A stretch of DNA of 64,000 nucleotides from Cinnamomum chago (GCA_038049695.1 CP142452.1:108509001-108573000); one strand, 5' to 3'. Shown: positions 21,478 through 33,373, counted from the first letter of the stretch. Translations and numbers: made by a program. Notes: generated by a model not told the origin, from the letters alone.

Positions 21478-22528
21478 TAGGGTTGTAAATGGGTCCCCGA
21501 TTATCCGATTACCCGAAGGTTCCGACCCGTTAGGTTCCGGGTTTGGGTCCTTATTTTGGTTCCGATAAGTAAATGGTTCCGGTTCCGGATCCTTTTTTTG
21601 GACCCGTTAGCTAAACGGGTCCGGTTCCGGATCCACAGTAGCTTAGACCCGTGGACCCGGAACCGGACCCGACCCAACATACTTTCATTCAACTCCTTGT
21701 TACAAAATGCAGGTATAACTGCTGTCATATAAGGGGTTCATCTAAATGGATTTACAGTTGAAGATCACAGAATATTTCACTGTTTTATCTCCCTCTGGCC
21801 AACCTTGTGTTAATCCTACTTAAAAATGTTTGCATCAAGCCCTCAATTCTGTTCTATAGTGCTCCCAAGTATTAGAGCCTGCACCCAGTGTAGTTGCCAA
21901 ATTCATTTCGGTCCAGCCAGTGGTCTGAACCCACCTATTATAAACTATTGGGTCTAGACTTCAGATCATTTTAGCTGAAATTTGTCCAATATTCCAGATT
22001 TCGGACTTTTTTCCCCTCTCTTCTCCCTCTAGATTCGTTGCTGCTCATCCCCTTAGTCTAGAGAAGAGAGAGAAGAAAAAACGTTGAAGAAGAAGTAGGA
22101 AGAGTACCTGTTACCTACCTGAGAAGCGACAAGGACAATTACTATTTTAAATATATATTTCATGTTTCCAAAATGGAACTCCAAAATATTACACTGAAAT
22201 TCTGAAATGTTACACTGAAATATTAACTTCACATTAAAAAAGATCATTAAAAAAGTGGGGGAAAGCTCTTCGGTGAGGGGTACTGTTATGGTATTAATAG
22301 CTGAATCAACTAGTAGCTGAACCATACCCGGAACCGGAACCGGAACCGTATCGCAAACGGTTCCGGTTCCGGTACCGGTTCCCATCAAAATTATCGGAAC
22401 CGGTTCCGGAACCAGTTTCCTGGTTCCGATACGGGTCCGGTTCCGGTTCCGGTTCCTCTTCTTACTAAATGGTTCCGGGTCCGGGTCCACCCTGGACCCG
22501 AATCGGAACCGACCCGTTTACAACCCTA
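21478..22528. mobile_element. Non-autonomous hAT element with 8-bp TSD
   Basis: Terminal inverted repeat tagggttgtaaat..gggtc / gacccgtttacaaccctа-type ends, flanked by the 8-bp duplication cctgggag (21470-21477 and 22529-22536). Block X1 gives the uninterrupted site. Length 1051 bp, with no transposase ORF. Both subterminal zones (21500-21680 and 22320-22515) are crowded with ggttccgg/ccggaacc words, some in tandem six-base units. Subterminal motif clusters are where hAT transposases bind, so these are likely transposase sites. Confidence 0.93.
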
Positions 22529-24940
22529 CCTGGGAGGCATAACTTGGGTCCCACCATCAAGTAAGGATCACGTTGATGGATAGTAGAAGCTTCGTCCATT
22601 GACTTGTCCTTGTCTGTGGAATTTTCTGTATCATTTCCGCCAAGCTGGCTTTAGTAGTTTGGATCCGGATCCCCCTGTTTTTTCTGTTGACTAGTTGCTA
22701 ATGGACAACTTTGACTTTGACTTTTTGTCTCCGTTGATTTGCCCACTTGGAAGAAGACTGGAGAATTGGGTGCATTCATTGCACTTTGAAAAGTCCACAG
22801 TCCACACGCCTTCAAAGGAAATTTCCCACCTCCAGTATGCATTCAGACCTTGACTTTTCGTTTTTCAGACCCTCTGAGTGGCTCACTCACCCCGTCCTTG
22901 TGTGAGGGAAGTAGAACTTAATAGTGCGGCATGTATTGAAAGTCTAAAATCGCTTAAAATGAATTTCTTCTTATCTTATAAGATATTCTCAAATTCTACT
23001 CCCATGTAAGTTGGTCCCACATTAGGTGAATATATTATTTACAGTATAAACGAAAACATTCAGGTGATAATTGTGCTTCCGTAAAAGCTATTAGTGGCGT
23101 CCAACTAGCAACACATCCAAACCTTGCACAACCAAGGATCATATGATAGTCACCAATCTCGATGTTTGACACCAATTCAAATGGACCTGAACGTTGGATG
23201 GAAGGCTAGTTTTTTTTAATATGAAAGCTAATTCTTGTGGGCCACGGATTAAAGGGTTACAGGTATGGAATTTGGTCAGACTTGATATGTGGGGTGGTCC
23301 CACGGATCTTTCCATCCCCCTAGACTTATCTCCAGTTGGGTCCCACAAATTGTTCTCATTGTGACTGTGATATGTGAGCACACTTCTCTGCCCCAAACAA
23401 AGGCGCAATATAATTAATGCATATAATTAGCGAAGGATAAGATTGCTCTAGTAATAATACTATAACCTTAATCTTATGGAGAAATCCTATATACTAATGG
23501 TTTAGATTTTCAAGAGGCTGGCGCTACTGTAGAGTTTCACTCGCCATTGCTTGTCCCAAATGTGAGTAAGACACGCAGGGAGGAGGATCCTGATTCGCCC
23601 TATCCCTTTCCTATCCATCCAAGAAAGCAAATGATAGGGGGAGCTTAGTGCACTCCACAACTTAGCCCACATGGCTCTTGGTGTACCGTGACGCATCAGC
23701 AATCATCGACAAGATGGGATTATTAGTATTGGTGATTACGGAAACTAAACAATTATCGAGCCTGGATCTTCTGAGCGTGTCACCCTCATTCTTCCTCCTA
23801 GTGAAAAATCCAACCGGTTCAAATTAAATACATTTGCCTTGTTTTAAATTGCATCCTCCAATTTTACTTTGAGGAGTTGATCTTATTGTAGAAGTGATTA
23901 TATAATTAAGAATATAATTATTACTGTATGAATATACTAATTATATTTTTAATCATATATTCAATCGTATAATGAGTTCGAATAACTGTTATTATGATAA
24001 AAATTGAAGATATCTAGTATATGAAAAGAGGGTTCATTTTGAACGGTTCGAATTTTCAATATATGAGCTTCATAGTGGATTTCCAAGCCTTTTTAACCCT
24101 GGGCTTTTCTTTGTAGATCATACATCAGTAGTGCAACAGCGGTCATCGAGAAGGTGAGAATAGTATAATGGTGATCATGAAAATGAAGCAGATATTGGGG
24201 TCGGTAAGCAAATGAATTGAAAAAACCTGACCTTATTTCGAAAAATATGTACTTTATTATGGTTGAAAAATTGTCTCCTGTCCATAGAAAACACGCCTCT
24301 AGATGCTAGAAAATGGGTAGGTTGCTGTCCCTAACTTCGAGAAGACAAAGACCCTGATGACTAAAATTAACTAGGGGCGCCTTATGTTCAAGGCTTGTTA
24401 GGAAAACACAGCTGATACAAATCTCGGGTCGGATATTCTTTTTATCCTTATTCATGGAGTTGTTCGTGACTGGTTGATTTTCTTCTTTTAATACCTAATT
24501 TTAACTCTTCTCTCATACTTGTCAGCCGCTACCCAATTCCTCCCTGAGATCTTCGTTTTGTTGAGCCTCTTTAGAGAACTTCTATAGGCAAGGGACCACT
24601 TGTTGGATAATTTATTTGTAGGATATTAAATCATATTTCGAATAGAAATGAAGAAATAAAATTTATATGGTTGGGACATGGTGTTAATGATTTAGGATTT
24701 TAAACTATATATGCACATGCAACAATCACAATCTACGGCTTCAAATGGATGGTGAAGCGCAAATAATATGAACTTTTATAAAGAGAGTTTTGCCCTTTTC
24801 TCTATTAACAAAAAGAGGGTGCATGAGAACAGCTTTTTACCTTATTGGTAAGGATTGACAGTTCTCACCTGACTATCTAGAATTTGAACTATGGATAAGC
24901 GACTTCTACCCGCATGTGCGAGCTTTCCTTTCCATTTGTA

Positions 24941-25284
24941 CTAGCACAAGAACCCGTGCTAAGCGCAAGTCTAATTATACAATTTAAAACAAATACAATT
25001 GCACAACAGTAAATTTTTTGAAAGAAAATAAAAGAAGAATATCTATGACTGTACCTATTTTTGCAATTAAGAGATGTAGAATAGAAAGAAAATAAGAGAA
25101 ATGAAGTAAAAAAAATAGAAAAATAGGAAGAAATAGGAATAACAGATGTGAGTAGAAAGAAACTTTTGTAGAAACTAAAAAGGAAAAATGGGGAAGTTAC
25201 AATCGACATGGTAGTTATGTGGGTAGTGAAAAATAGGTAGTTATATGAGATGATTAGTGTTACAAGAGATAAAAAGTGAGCAGT

Positions 25285-25328
<44 letters not shown>

Positions 25329-25351
25329 GCAAGAGATAAAAAGTGAGCAGT

Positions 25352-25393
<42 letters not shown>

Positions 25394-25506
25394 GCAAGAG
25401 ATAAAAAGTGAGCAGTTACGAGAGAGAGAGAGGAAAATAACTGCAGTCAAAATAAGAAGAAAAGGTCCAAATTAGATTGAAAACCTCTTAGCTTAATATA
25501 GTATAA
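24941..25506 (-). mobile_element. Non-autonomous Helitron, clean insertion
   Basis: Relative to X1, 566 bp are inserted between an A (24940) and a T (25507) with no target duplication, the Helitron signature. On the minus strand the element starts ttatactatattaagc and ends with a GC-rich stem region (cttgcgcttagcacgggttc) followed 6-8 nt later by CTAG. It has no Rep/helicase ORF. It contains the GA minisatellite at 25258-25435. Confidence 0.88.
25258..25435. repeat. GA minisatellite, three units
   Basis: Three copies of agagataaaaagtgagcagt followed by tacgagagag and a variable (GA)n run. The (GA)n runs are about 38, 36 and 8 bp, so the array mutates by slippage within larger units of about 70 bp. 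Confidence 0.85.
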
Positions 25507-25925
25507 TAGGCTTTCTTCCCACGTGTACGGGCTCCTTTCCAACTTGAGTGGGACACCTTCTCGTGTGTATGTGGGCTCTCACTTGGGTTACAGCCCCCTT
25601 GGCTGGGTTATTCGAAAAAAAGAAAAAAGAAAAAGGGTGCATGGCACTGTATGGGGCTCTTCTTATATGAAACAAGTACCAAATACATGATAGCACGGGT
25701 ATCAACTGGAGATTAATCCCATTGCTCCATAAGAGAATGTTCTCCGACGAGCGAATTGCATGTCTCAATGGGGAATATCTAGCATTAGGACAAATTTTCC
25801 ACTCATTCAAACTCATCATTGGATTAAATTTAAAAATAAATCAAATGTTAAGATGGCATTTAAGGCTATTAAATAAAGGATATGATATTTTGGTAGAGCT
25901 GACTTTTTGTCCTCCCCTTCTCCAT

Positions 25926-26682
25926 AAGGCTAAGCCCTGTTAATTTAGTTTGTGGGGCCTAATATTCATCCTAGGACAGTTTACAAGCTTGAAACTGAGG
26001 CCCTGGTCCAGCCCATTACAAACTAGATATCCTCTTTTGTATTAAGATGTTGGGTGATGCCAAGCAACCCCCGCGCCACCCACACCAACACACATGCAAA
26101 GCTACACTAATTAATACAAAATCTAATAAATGTTTGCCACTACATATTCGAACAAATTTTGAATTTATAAGTAGAAATTAAGGGTCAAAGAAGTCTAATC
26201 AAATCATCGCAACTAATTATTTTGTACGAATCACAATTCAATCCTAGATGGATACAATACAACTGAGATTGTACGTAAGATCTCAGATAATATTTGTAGG
26301 CTTTGTTAGTTTTTTTTTTCTAAGACGTGAAAATCATATTATTATCCATTATATTGGGCATTTTCATTCCTTTGAATTTTTTGGATTTTGTTTTTCAAAG
26401 AGATTATAATCACATTTAGTGAATTTCATTGGGGTTTTTTTATACATTATTTTTTTTCTATGGAGAGAAATATCTTATTTTTATTAATATGTTAGGGTTT
26501 TTTTTTTCCAAATCCACTAGCATATGGTTTTTCTTTTAAAAATTAAAGATATTATTTTTAGTGGATTTTATAATCCATCATAATATAATTCATTTCATCT
26601 ATTCTTTATAATATATTATTTTAGATTTACTTTTCATTAATTATATTTAAAAACTCTTAAATTTTTATATATCTTCAATTTT
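25926..26682. other. AT-rich sequence leading to a Helitron 3' end
   Basis: No coding region. From about 26290 the DNA is very AT-rich with T-runs. It ends in the Helitron-like terminus at 26683-26715, so most of it is probably the body of a non-autonomous Helitron whose 5' end I could not place. Confidence 0.4.
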
Positions 26683-26715
26683 AGCCCCGGGCTTAGCATG
26701 GGGCTTTGTTGCTAG
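26683..26715 (+). mobile_element. Helitron 3' terminus (hairpin plus CTAG)
   Basis: Stem agcccc (26683-26688) and ggggct (26700-26705), then ttgttg and CTAG at 26712-26715, followed by T. This is the standard plant Helitron 3' structure. Confidence 0.65.
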
Positions 26716-27419
26716 TTATATAAATTAAAGTAAACGGGGAGGAGGAGGGCTGTGAGGGGTGCCATGTCAGCACCCATAATTTTTCCTTTCAGGAAAGTAC
26801 TTATAAAATCACACAGAGCTTTGCGTTTAATGTGGCCCACTACACTGCTCCCAAACAAGTCTCCTCCCTTAAAATCTCAACCCAAACAATTCTCTCCAAA
26901 TCCCTTTCCTTAATCGTAGGAATAGTTATAATCTTAAATCTAGATCACGCTACTATTTCTAACAACAAAACTCCTTAGATTTGTTCTCCCTAAAATCCAG
27001 ATCACTTCCATTTTAAAGTAAACCTTATCTCATTTTTCTTACAAGATTAGAATAAACTCCATCTAATAGAGGTCTGTGGGGCCCACTTTCATGGTGTTGG
27101 CAGTAAGAGAGAATGGGCAGGAGGACTAAATTATCATGATCTGAGAATAGATCATTGATCCAAATAAAGTAAAAACAACAAATGGATTTGAGGGGACCAC
27201 TTTGATCTCCCGATTGATAGACACCTTCAAAAGTCACCACCATCCAGCCATCCAACTTGGCCCATTAAACCAACGGCATGGATGATGGAACACCCAACAA
27301 AAGAGATCGTGCACAATCATGTGTTTATTAGTTTTCCTGAAAACCCTCCATCATGATTAGTTGTGGCCCACCATCATAAATAATGTCGCTCAATTCTGAT
27401 GCCCATAATAGTTTATTAA

Positions 27420-27894
27420 TAGGGGTGTACAAAAAATCCGTCGATCTGCAAATCCGATCCGAGCCGATTCGATCCGCGAATTTTTATCCGATCCGAAGGT
27501 AAACGGATTGGTGACGAATTGAGAATTTTGTAATCCGTTAGCAACGGATCGTTGACAGATTCCACCCTCAATCCACGGATTACATCTGATCCGATCCGTT
27601 GATATTAAATATAAATAAAAAAATTAAGGGGTCTAAATATAAATTATGATGTCTAAATATAAAATAAGAAAAAAAAATGTATGGGTCAAAATGTTTGATA
27701 TTTTTCTTTTAACATTAGATTGAACGGATTAATCTGATCTAATCCGATCCATGGAGGACCAGATCGGATTTTAACAGCCACAGATTGATGACGGATTTCA
27801 AATCCGTCAATCCGTAGATAACGGATTGGTGATGGATTTGGCCCAATCCGCACCAATCCAAATCCATCACCAATCCGATTTGTGTACACCCCTA
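27420..27894. mobile_element. hAT-type MITE, 475 bp, 8-bp TSD
   Basis: Ends taggggtgtacaaa and its inverse, flanked by tttattaa at 27412-27419 and 27895-27902. The interior is dominated by repeated atccgatccg / cggatt words in both orientations. No ORF of substance. Terminal sequence and TSD length point to the hAT superfamily; the ends resemble those of the 21478-22528 element, but the subterminal words differ. Confidence 0.93.
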
Positions 27895-27902
27895 TTTATT
27901 AA

Positions 27903-29317
27903 TACTCGGATAAATATACAAGAATCAAAATTAAAGAGTGAATTCACAACAATTATTATATATGAAAAGTCATCCGATTTCATGGACATGCTTGGCCCAC
28001 CACTACAATCAAATCACACAGCTTCTCTAAGGTCCCACACATGGCATTCATGTACGTGAAGAATGCGATGGGTGTGGATGGTGCAGTGCTATCGACAAAG
28101 CCTATGGTGAAGTGGCTGGGAAGATACCATACAATTAAGATCAAATTAAGTATATGCTTAAACATCATACAATTGGAAAGACATTACCGATCTAGGTTTA
28201 ATGCAAAAAAGATTCATATTAACATTAATATAAAGGTTAACATGATATTATGCATATGACTCATTTTCAGTAATCCTAAAGGAAATAAAGAGGTGTTAGA
28301 AATAATTATATTTGTTATTAAAATGCATATTAAGAATACATTTCATTTCTAATTATATATCCATGAAATAGTATAAGGGTTGATATGAGACTTGCCTTTA
28401 ATAATTGTTGTAGACGATGCCACCTTTAATTACATCATGATGCACCTCATGAATTAGGATAAGAGGCCCACTTTTAAATATGACATCATGTGACCCCATC
28501 AATGCTCCTTGGAATACCAAATCAACAAGGGCCTACTGTCCAAATGTTCAATTGGACACACCTTGAAGGAATTAGGATATGAGGCACAGCGTTAGATGTT
28601 ACATCATGTGACACCACCAAGTTATATTTTCTTTTTTATTAAAGTTATATATATTGAATAAATATAAACTACTTATTTATTTCTATAAATTCTTTTCTCT
28701 TTCAATAATATCTCAGAAAAGAATCACATATTCCATTATATTTTTTGAGCCCGGGCACCATACCTCTCAATTTAATTCTGTAAATTTACGCTTGTAGGGC
28801 CCACCCTTGGTCCATCCAAATGGACCAAATACACGACCTTCCTAAATTACACATGTCCACTAGCTATTGGTCAGATTCGGATTTACTTGACCGTTGGATC
28901 GACTGTGTACCGATCTGAAAGGATTGCTGATCATTAAAGTTTTGGAGCTGGATGGATATGGTAGAAACCATGGTTGTGACTAAATTTTTGCAAAGAGAAG
29001 GGTCCCAGGGAGTCTTTAAAATCCCCCCATCACCACTCCCATGTGGGTCGCTAGGTGGGCCCCACCACAAACTTGAGCTTACCTTAACTTAAGCTTTAGC
29101 TTAGGAGAGCTGCCCCTATATACACAAACATTCATACTTGTGTAATGGTCAATGCCTTTAAATTCAAGAGGTCGTTATGTTATGTAAGTTTACTTTATTT
29201 TATATTTAATTTCATTACATGTTAAAAGATTTTAATATTCGTAAATGCCTTTTAGACTTATTTTATCTTAATAATATTTTAAATTAATTCTTAAATTTTT
29301 AATATATTTTTATTTTT
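27903..29317. other. AT-rich, no gene
   Basis: Stretch without coding signal. The phrase gacatcatgtgac/acatcatgtgacaccacc recurs (28480 and 28601) within two loosely similar 110-bp segments, 28420-28500 and 28560-28620, describing an old duplication. Confidence 0.4.
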
Positions 29318-29481
29318 GGCACGGGCGTTTGTTGCTAGTTGTATATAATAAAGCAATGCCCTTTTCGTGGGGGAGCAACACGTTGCTGAAGGGGATCTCT
29401 TCTTTTCCCTAAAATCTCTCCATCTACACACGTTTTATCCTCTTTCCAATCCTTTCAACTAATGCAATAAAAGTTAGATTT

Positions 29482-29961
29482 GAAACCACTATTGAGATTG
29501 ATCAAATTGATCATTTGACAGTGGACCCAAATATTAAAAGCAATGTAAAATCAACATGACAAATCCCATCCATTGGATGGGTTCATGGCCAATCCAAACA
29601 AATTTCAGGCCCCACAATATTCGTACGCCATATAAATGTGGCGAGAGTGGACCCACCATGTAATTGAAGATGGCCAGCCACCATATACGATATATATATA
29701 AAAGGATAGATGAGGTAGTGATTGCTTGAGTAGATGAGATTGGACTTGACAACAATGACCTTAATTCAAACCACTATTGAAATTGATCATTTGACAGTGG
29801 ACCCAAATAATAAAAGCAGTGTACAATCAACAGGACAAACCCCATCCATTGGATGGGTTCATGGCCAATCCAAACAAATTTCAGGCCCCACAATATTCGT
29901 ACGCAATATAAATTATGTCGTGAGAGTGGACCCACCATGTAATTGAAGATGGCCAGCCACT
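29482..29961. repeat. Tandem duplication of about 200 bp
   Basis: 29482-29682 and 29768-29961 share aaaccactattga.attgat, catttgacagtggacccaaa, ccatccattggatgggttca and tgtaattgaagatggccagc in the same order. The copies are offset by about 286 bp with a small deletion in one. The second copy is followed by the CT-rich block. Confidence 0.85.
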
Positions 29962-30171
29962 ATGGAAGATACTATTAATAATAGTTGGAGCAAAACTTCC
30001 TGAGTCCAGACTCAAATTATTAAAACCCCTCTCCCCCTGCAATCATCTTAACAAAACCCAAGACCAAACCCATCAAACTTGAACCCAACCTGTTCCTAAC
30101 CCACGACCTGGCCCAGAGTGCATGGCCCATCACCTGGATAACTGGATAAGGGAGAGAGGAGTCCCAGATCT

Positions 30172-30845
30172 GTGGACTCCCTCAAACCCCCCTTAAACCT
30201 CGTCTCTGCCCCTTTATCTCCTCTCAGATGCGCATATCCTAGACTAGACTCCCCAAACCACTCTCTCTCTCCCACATTATCCTCTCTTATTCATCATCAT
30301 CTCACGCCAACCCCCTACCCCGTCCCACCAGCGCAGAGCACTCCGCAGCAGCCATCACATGCGCAGAACCCCTCTCCTCTCTTCGGCCATCTCCTCCCAA
30401 GGCAGCACCAACCGCCACCATCACCCTCTCCATCTTCCTCGCGTGGATTGCATCTACCTCTCACCGTCGGACTCCGGAACCAGGTAGGCCCTCCTCCTCT
30501 CCTCGCACCCATTGCATCTGCATTATCACCCCTCTCTTCCTCTTCTTTTCTTTCTTCTTTCTTCCCTTCCTCTTCTTTCTTCTCTCCCTCTCTTTTCTTC
30601 TCTCACTGCAACCCACTCCCTTCCTCTTCTTTCTTCTCTCCCTCTCTTTTCTTCTCTCACTGCAACCCACTCCCTTCCTCTTCTTTCTTCTCTCCCTCTC
30701 TTTTCTTCTCTCACTGCAACCCACACCTGCACACACGGACACGTCTGCCCAGCAACACACACCGCACCATCACCTTTTTTTCTTTCTTTCTTCTTCTTTC
30801 CTTCTCTTCTTCTTCCATCTCTGACATATGGCTTGGAAGTGAATG
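30172..30845 (+). other. CT-rich block, possible exon or 5' leader
   Basis: A long open frame (30172-30864) exists only because the DNA is C/T-rich; the predicted peptide is Ser/Pro/Leu low complexity. A donor-like site (accag/gtaggc) at about 30482 resembles one at 35780 in another CT-rich block. It is cut on the right by the copia LTR at 30846. I do not call it a protein gene. Confidence 0.3.
30557..30720. repeat. 54-bp tandem repeat, three copies
   Basis: Unit: ctcactgcaacccactccct, then tcctcttctttcttctctcc and ctctcttttctt. Anchors ctcac at 30602, 30656 and 30710 are 54 bp apart. The period is a multiple of three, which is why the frame stays open across it. Confidence 0.9.
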
Positions 30846-31290
30846 TGTTGGAAGATGGCTTTGATACTTAGACAATGGGAGAAACACACTTTATAAATTT
30901 TACACAAATACACTATTACAAAGGAATACACTTTTAAGCCTACACACTTACAAGCAAGAAACTCACTCACTACACTTTACTCAATACACTCACTCACTAC
31001 AAAGGAGCACTCACTCCACTTTCTCACTACACACTTCAGTGTGTCTCACTTCACACTTCTCACGACACTCAATCACTTGAGTTGAGTTGCTTCAAATGAG
31101 CATCTGTCTTCTATTTATAGTCCATTGGGGGCTAGGTCGGTGAAGCCTTATGCAATTATCACATATGAAGTCGGTTTCTAGATAAATCTTAGTGTGGAGG
31201 TGCTATAGAAGATTTTGGAAAATGTGAGGGGGCAAGTTCTGGAGATGGAGTCTTCTAGAGATTTGGGGAGAGAGTCAGTATTGACTAACA
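30846..31290 (-). mobile_element. Ty1/copia 3' LTR
   Basis: On the minus strand the LTR starts tgttagtcaatactgactct at 31290 and ends with ccaaca at 30846, giving inverted TGTTRG/CCAACA borders. It is preceded by a purine-rich tract gagagggagaaa, the polypurine primer. Length 445 bp. The matching 5' LTR is not in the window, so no TSD can be tested. Confidence 0.75.
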
Positions 31291-31300
31291 TTTCTCCCTC

Positions 31301-31462
31301 TCAATACTGGCCTTCTTTTTCTTTTATACCGAGAGTCTTTATCCCAAGTTTTTCTCTTAACCTTATGAAGGTGTCAGTTGGCAAAGCCTTGGTGAAGATG
31401 TCTGCCACTTGCTCTGTAGTGCTGTAGTACTCCAGCTTCACTGTCTTCTACTTTACATGGTA
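31301..31462 (-). pseudogene. Ty1/copia pol C-terminal fragment (RNase H end)
   Basis: Minus-strand translation gives EYYSTTEQVADIFTKALPTD, then TFIRLREKLGIK, ending in a stop 11 bp before the LTR. This is the conserved end of copia RNase H. The rest of pol is missing: similarity fades upstream of about 31462 at a stop codon. To its right (31460-31580), the phrase attcattcctatggtag.aca recurs three times. Confidence 0.85.
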
Positions 31463-32182
31463 TCTTATCTAAAGAGACAATTCATTCCTATGGTAGAACA
31501 TCTACTAAAGAGAAAGTTCATTCCTATGGTAGGACATCAACAATCAGGGATCCTATGGTAGAACATCCACAATTAGGCATCAATTACTTTTAATAATCTT
31601 TTCTACTATCCTTTCTTGTATATTTCTTGCTGTATATTTTTAAAATTTTCATTTCATGTTTATGTTTAGTAAATGGACTCGAATTTAGAAAAAATCTATT
31701 ATTATTAGTGAAAAAAATAAATTGGTTGGTCTGCATATAGCTCTAACTATGACATGGTCAAACTTTAAATAGTGTTGATATTAAATGGGATCAAACCTTG
31801 CAATTTTAATTTTTCCATCTTCCTTTATTTTTTCATTTTAAATTTGTAATGATCGAATATTAATCCCTTTTTGTTTTGCATGAATTATATATGTGTTTGT
31901 TATATGATACTAAGAAACAAATAGCTTCCTCTCTTATATGGAACATCAAGAAGATATGATTCATTCCAAGGTTGCAAGGCAACGTCGAACTCAACTTTTG
32001 CGGATGAAAAGACTACATCAAAATGAAAAAATAATAACAATCTACAGGTGAAAACATGTTCAATAAAATTTATTTTATAATTGTTATAAGTCGTTCTATG
32101 AAAATTTGTCATTAAATAGATGCACATAAGAGTGAATATCAACTTTCTAAAAAGATGGTGACCAATCTTAAATTTCTTATAT

Positions 32183-32578
32183 GAGGAATGTTCATATGCA
32201 TCTATCCCTCACCATGGGGTGACACTACACCAAAAATCGGAAATTGGAACGGAAAAGCGTTCCTAATCCTTCCGTTCCTAATCCTTCCGTTCCTAATCCG
32301 TTAAAGTGTTCCAATTTCCGTTCCAATTTGGATTAGGAACGGTTGGTACCAAATTGGAACGGAAATTGGAACACTTTAACGGATTAGGAACGGAAGGATT
32401 AGGAACGCTTTTCCGTTCCAATTTCCGATTTTTGGTGTAGTGTGAGGGATGCTTCCCTAAATGGAGGGTTTCAAGTACACCCTATGTACTTGAAATCCCC
32501 CTTTTGTATTTGAAACCCCTCATTTATGTAAGCATCCATCACCCTATGGTGAGGGATAGATGCATATGAACATTTCCC
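32183..32578. mobile_element. Mutator-type MITE with 9-bp TSD (host of a nested CACTA MITE)
   Basis: Inverted ends: gaggaatgttcatatgcatc on the left, and on the right the inverse of gggaaatgttcatatgcatc. Pairing continues through ctatccctcacca. The 9-bp sequence ttcttatat flanks both sides (32174-32182 and 32579-32587). Without the nested element it would be about 173 bp. TSD length and G-starting long TIRs fit the Mutator superfamily. Confidence 0.85.
32223..32442. mobile_element. CACTA-type palindromic MITE, 220 bp, 3-bp TSD
   Basis: Starts cactacaccaaaaatcggaa and ends with its inverse; flanked by tga (32220-32222 and 32443-32445). Nearly the whole element is one inverted repeat around about 32330. 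It contains repeated words such as ttccgttcctaatcc. It sits inside the Mutator-type MITE, so it is the younger insertion. Its transcript would fold into a ~100-bp hairpin. Confidence 0.92.
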
Positions 32579-32696
32579 TTCTTATATAATGGTGAAAAAT
32601 CTTAAATTTCTTATATAATTGTATTAAATGTAGTTTGTATGTTTACTAGGTGTCTGCTTTTAATTTAAATTGGGTTTTCCTTCAATGAATTAAAGG

Positions 32697-32727
32697 CTCG
32701 CGTTGAGCGCGGGCCCAGAAACGCTAG
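32697..32727 (+). mobile_element. Helitron 3' terminus
   Basis: GC-rich imperfect stem, then cagaaacg and CTAG (32724-32727), followed by T and tatataataaaag. Confidence 0.6.
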
Positions 32728-33373
32728 TTATATAATAAAAGATAACAGGTGACTTCCTTATAGAGGGACACGTGGCGCATCCTCAAACTTTTTGCAATGC
32801 CACATTTCGGAATTGCCCTTCTCTTCTAATCTCACCAAACTAACTCAAATACTCCAATCACCCAAAATATCTCAATGCAAATTTAAGATATTCTTGAAAT
32901 AAGATACTTATCCCTTTCCTAAAACATAGCATACAATAATAATTTCTTTTTAGTTACCTCCAATGGGCCCCACGTTTTATTAAACTAAAAAAAAAAGAAT
33001 AAAGGCTCTGTAGCTATGATTTAAGGGATTGGTGAACATGTATATATTAAATGTTGTTGTATATCAATTTGTGGGACCCTCATGTCAGATCCAAGTTACA
33101 GAAAATTGGGGCACTTTCGTTTGCAGTATTTTGCTACTTTTTTTTTTTTTTTTAGTATTTAGTATGGTTAATCCGTGGGGACCATTGTGGAAGCCAGTTC
33201 AGCACAAATATAATCAAATCAAGGTCCTAAAATCTTTACTATTACTTAATCTTTCCCTAAATATTTTCAGCTACGTAAAATCTCTCTAATGAGTTTCCAT
33301 CTTTATTATGAATTATAGATTAATATAGATTTTTTAATTATGGCCTACGTTGGGCGCGGGCCTATTGCAGTAG
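32728..33373 (+). mobile_element. Candidate short Helitron
   Basis: Starts at ttatataataaaagat after one CTAG end. It finishes at ggcctacgttgggcgcgggc ctattgcaGTAG (33370-33373), a variant of the CTAG terminus with a GGCC/GGCC stem. About 646 bp, no ORF. Borders are inferred from the terminal pattern only. Confidence 0.45.

Larger units (their letters stand above)
21405..25925. repeat. Duplicated block X2 (matches 7440-10905)
   Basis: Second copy of block X. Collinear landmarks include gatggtgtgatgt (21411), ggaattttctgtatcatttc (about 22619), gaacttaatagtgc, gaggagttgatcttattgta (about 23873), gaacttctataggcaaggga and gtcctccccttct. It carries two clean insertions absent from X1: a hAT element at 21478-22528 and a Helitron at 24941-25506. 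Confidence 0.85.
26716..29338 (+). mobile_element. Candidate non-autonomous Helitron
   Basis: Runs from the sequence after one CTAG end (ttatataaattaaagt) to the next CTAG end at 29335-29338, preceded by a cgggcgtttg region. It encodes nothing recognisable. A hAT MITE (27420-27894) is nested inside. The start shares the words gctgtgaggggtgcca..tcagca with the start at 33384, suggesting related 5' ends. Borders are inferred. Confidence 0.45.
29339..32727 (+). mobile_element. Candidate Helitron-delimited interval with nested insertions
   Basis: Lies between two successive CTAG ends (29335-29338 and 32724-32727). The right end has an imperfect GC-rich stem, ggctcgcgttgagcgcgggcc, followed by cagaaacg and CTAG. 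It contains a tandem duplication, a CT-rich block, a copia 3' end and a nested MITE pair. It may be more than one element; only the 3' terminus is well supported. Confidence 0.4.

Noticed and set aside
24889-25450. 147-aa and 69-aa Ser/Leu-rich ORFs
   Set aside because: Produced by the GA minisatellite inside the Helitron.
30172-30864. 230-aa ORF
   Set aside because: Ser/Pro/Leu-rich low complexity, and it stays open across a 54-bp (3x18) repeat for arithmetic reasons. It runs into a copia LTR.
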